Below, piece after piece: positions 61,567 to 64,000 of a DNA stretch of 64,000 nucleotides. This DNA comes from Oscillospiraceae bacterium (lineage in GTDB: Bacteria; Bacillota; Clostridia; Oscillospirales; Acutalibacteraceae). The stretch is from contig DPOR01000010.1 in assembly GCA_003538135.1 (NCBI GenBank), forward strand, positions 4,572-68,571, given 5' to 3'. How positions within the stretch are numbered: the first letter of the stretch is position 1; each line of letters starts with the position of its first letter. Under the pieces are notes generated by a model. It did not search any database. It was given only the letters and a program-made list of their open reading frames with translations, and was not told the origin of the DNA. Both the position numbers and the translations under genes were made by a program.

Positions 61567-64000
61567 ATGGCTCACAAGTACGTTTATTTGTTCTCCGAGG
61601 GCAACGCTCAGATGAGAGAGCTTCTCGGCGGTAAGGGCGCGAACCTTGCTGAAATGACAAACATCGGTCTTCCTGTTCCTCAGGGCTTCACAATCACCAC
61701 CGAGGCCTGCACCCAGTACTATGAGGACGGTCGCGAGATCAATCCCGAGATCATGGCAGAAATCAACGAGTACATCGTAAAGATGGAAGGCATCACCGGC
61801 AAGAAGTTCGGCGATAAGGAGAATCCGCTTCTCGTTTCCGTTCGTTCCGGCGCCCGCGCTTCCATGCCCGGCATGATGGACACTATTCTTAACCTCGGTC
61901 TTAACGAGGAGGTCGTTGAGGCTATCGCAGAGAAGTCCGGCAATCCCCGTTGGGCTTGGGACTGCTACAGAAGATTTATTCAGATGTATTCCGACGTCGT
62001 TATGGAAGTCGGTAAGAAGTATTTCGAGCAGCTCATCGACGCTATGAAGGCGAAGAAGGGCGTTACCCAGGACGTTGAGCTCACCGCCGACGACCTCAAG
62101 GAGCTCGCTGCTCAGTTCAAGGCTGAGTACAAGGCAAAGATAGGCGAAGATTTCCCGAGCGATCCCAAGGAGCAGCTCATGGGCGCTATCAAGGCTGTTT
62201 TCCGTTCGTGGGACAACCCCCGCGCAAACGTCTATCGCCGCGACAACGATATCCCCTATTCGTGGGGTACTGCCGTTAACGTCCAGTCCATGGCGTTCGG
62301 CAACATGGGCGATGACTGCGGCACCGGCGTTGCGTTCACCCGCGACCCCGCAACCGGCGCCAAGGGTCTCTTCGGTGAGTTCCTCACCAACGCACAGGGC
62401 GAGGACGTCGTCGCAGGCGTGCGCACTCCCATGAAGATAGCCGAGATGGAGCAGAAGTTCCCCGAGGCTTTCGATGAGTTCAAGAAGGTTTGCAAGATCC
62501 TTGAGGATCATTACAGAGATATGCAGGACATGGAGTTCACCGTTGAGCACGGCAAGCTCTTCATGCTCCAGACCCGTAACGGCAAGAGAACCGCTCAGGC
62601 TGCTCTCAAGATTGCCTGCGACCTCGTTGACGAGGGCATGAGAACCGAGGAAGAGGCCGTTCTTATGATCGAGCCCAGAAACCTTGACACTCTTCTCCAT
62701 CCCCAGTTCGACGCAAAGGCGCTCAAGGCCGCTACTCCCATAGGCAAGGGTCTCGGCGCTTCCCCCGGCGCAGCTTGCGGTAAGATAGTCTTCACCGCCG
62801 ACGATGCCGAGGCTTGGAAGGCAAGAGGCGAGAAGGTTGTTCTTGTCCGCCTTGAGACCTCTCCCGAGGACATCACCGGCATGAAGGCCTCTCAGGGTAT
62901 CCTGACTGTCCGCGGCGGTATGACCTCCCACGCAGCCGTTGTTGCCCGCGGTATGGGCACCTGCTGCGTCTCCGGCTGCTCCGAGATAATCATGGACGAG
63001 GAGAACAAGAAGTTCACCCTCTCCGGCAAGACCTTCCATGAGGGCGATTTCATCTCCATCGACGGCTCCACCGGTAACATCTATGACGGCATCATCCCGA
63101 CTGTTGACGCTTCCATCGCAGGCGAGTTCGGCAGAATCATGGGCTGGGCCGACAAATACAGAACCCTTCAGGTTCGCACCAACGCAGACACCCCGCGCGA
63201 CGCAGCCAAGGCTGTTGAGCTCGGCGCAGAGGGCATCGGCCTTTGCCGTACAGAGCATATGTTCTTCGAGGCTGACAGAATCGCCGCCTTCCGCGAGATG
63301 ATCTGCTCCGACACTGTTGAAGAGAGAGAAGAGGCTCTTGAGAAGATTCTTCCCTATCAGCAGGGCGACTTCGAGAAGCTCTATGAGACCCTTGAGGGCA
63401 AGCCGGTAACCATCCGCTTCCTTGATCCGCCTCTCCATGAGTTTGTTCCCACCGAGGAGGCCGACATCGAGGCTCTTGCGGCTGCGAAGCACAAGTCCGT
63501 TGATGAGATCAAGGCTATCATCGCTTCTCTCCACGAGTTCAACCCGATGATGGGTCACCGCGGCTGCCGCCTGACCGTCACCTATCCCGAAATCGCAAAG
63601 ATGCAGACCGCTGCCGTTATCCGCGCTGCTATCAATGTTCAGAAGAAGCATCCCGATTGGAAGATCGTTCCCGAGATCATGATCCCGCTTGTCGGCGACG
63701 CCAAGGAGTTCAAGTTCGTCAAGAAGATCGTTGTCGAGGTTGCCGACGCTGAGATAAAGGCTGCCGGCATTGATCTCGAGTACGAGGTCGGCACCATGAT
63801 CGAGATCCCGAGAGCGGCTCTCACCGCCGACGAGATCGCTGCTGAGGCTGATTTCTTCTGCTTCGGCACCAACGACCTGACTCAGATGACCTTCGGCTTC
63901 AGCCGTGACGATGCAGGCAAGTTCCTCAACGCTTACTATGACACCAAGATTTTTGAGAACGATCCGTTCGCAAAGCTTGATCAGAACGGCGTAGGCAAGC
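61567..64000 (+). CDS. ppdK: Pyruvate, phosphate dikinase (cut by the window edge)
   Basis: 811 codons of a frame that runs off the right edge; the family length is about 875, so roughly 90% is present. It interconverts pyruvate + ATP + Pi with PEP + AMP + PPi and in anaerobes replaces pyruvate kinase. The N-terminal ATP-grasp domain has LLGGKGANLAEM and VRSGARASMPGMMDTILNLG; the central swivelling domain has the phospho-His455 in RGGMTSHAAVVARGMG; the C-terminal barrel has GLCRTEHMF, GHRGCR and CFGTNDLTQM. The start is ATG 61567 after GGAGG (61556-61560). Confidence 0.98.
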   Translation, partial: MAHKYVYLFSEGNAQMRELLGGKGANLAEMTNIGLPVPQGFTITTEACTQYYEDGREINPEIMAEINEYIVKMEGITGKKFGDKENPLLVSVRSGARASMPGMMDTILNLGLNEEVVEAIAEKSGNPRWAWDCYRRFIQMYSDVVMEVGKKYFEQLIDAMKAKKGVTQDVELTADDLKELAAQFKAEYKAKIGEDFPSDPKEQLMGAIKAVFRSWDNPRANVYRRDNDIPYSWGTAVNVQSMAFGNMGDDCGTGVAFTRDPATGAKGLFGEFLTNAQGEDVVAGVRTPMKIAEMEQKFPEAFDEFKKVCKILEDHYRDMQDMEFTVEHGKLFMLQTRNGKRTAQAALKIACDLVDEGMRTEEEAVLMIEPRNLDTLLHPQFDAKALKAATPIGKGLGASPGAACGKIVFTADDAEAWKARGEKVVLVRLETSPEDITGMKASQGILTVRGGMTSHAAVVARGMGTCCVSGCSEIIMDEENKKFTLSGKTFHEGDFISIDGSTGNIYDGIIPTVDASIAGEFGRIMGWADKYRTLQVRTNADTPRDAAKAVELGAEGIGLCRTEHMFFEADRIAAFREMICSDTVEEREEALEKILPYQQGDFEKLYETLEGKPVTIRFLDPPLHEFVPTEEADIEALAAAKHKSVDEIKAIIASLHEFNPMMGHRGCRLTVTYPEIAKMQTAAVIRAAINVQKKHPDWKIVPEIMIPLVGDAKEFKFVKKIVVEVADAEIKAAGIDLEYEVGTMIEIPRAALTADEIAAEADFFCFGTNDLTQMTFGFSRDDAGKFLNAYYDTKIFENDPFAKLDQNGVGK

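Noticed and set aside
61552..63651. 699-codon open frame on the minus strand
   Set aside because: It lies entirely opposite ppdK, whose frame has an RBS and all catalytic motifs. The antisense frame is a codon-bias shadow.
1..64000. CRISPR arrays, rRNA and tRNA genes
   Set aside because: No regularly spaced repeats and no rRNA- or tRNA-like sequences were noticed anywhere in the window.

Overview
The window looks like the chromosome of an anaerobic member of the Firmicutes, class Clostridia, probably a gut Oscillospiraceae/Ruminococcaceae-type bacterium. The evidence is the order of the S10-spc-alpha ribosomal operon, a pyruvate phosphate dikinase, rubrerythrin, a two-gene SufC-SufB system, glgBCDA with a GlgD subunit, ECF S-components under riboswitches, and frequent GTG/TTG starts with strong AGGAGG ribosome binding sites. 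This assignment is inferred from gene content; no 16S gene is present.

Positions 1 to about 4760 are the right part of a mobile island: an orphan MazF/PemK toxin, a 53-residue protein, a large serine recombinase, and a very AT-rich 644-residue HEPN-motif protein. The last 98 residues of the recombinase look like the C-terminal tail of the 23S rRNA methyltransferase RlmD. The tail starts exactly where an 11-bp direct repeat lies, and a second copy of that repeat lies 2,331 bp away, beyond the HEPN gene. Joining the two copies on paper gives the recombinase a short ending (VETV-CLLSRAI-stop). I read the AT-rich block as a cassette inserted at an attachment site inside the 3' end of the recombinase gene. 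This is the most unusual structure in the window.

From 4900 to 28440 the chromosome carries short operons. These are ktrB-ktrA (K+ uptake) behind a yybP-ykoY Mn2+ riboswitch, a lipoprotein, thiT behind a TPP riboswitch, a radical SAM protein, a VTT-domain membrane protein, zapA-U32 peptidase-dut, an MFS transporter, sufC-sufB, a TPR membrane protein pair, a glycosyltransferase/CDP-glycerol transferase pair, a GH97 glycosidase, DegV, a HAD phosphatase and a membrane-anchored XRE regulator. A decayed gene lies at 28528-29303.

From 29650 to 44954 runs one ribosomal superoperon: promoter, a structured leader with an attenuator, 28 ribosomal protein genes, secY, map, a KOW-domain gene, infA and rpoA. 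The usual adk gene between secY and map is absent.

From 45039 to 64000 come an exported hypothetical protein, an esterase, the glycogen operon glgBCDA, rubrerythrin, an rsmI/trmN6-like/XRE cluster, a NagD-like phosphatase, queT behind a probable preQ1 riboswitch, trmL, a glmU-hypothetical-pth operon, and ppdK, which runs off the right edge. Together the set is housekeeping (translation, cell-wall precursor, FeS assembly, glycogen storage, PEP/pyruvate metabolism) with one foreign island at the left.
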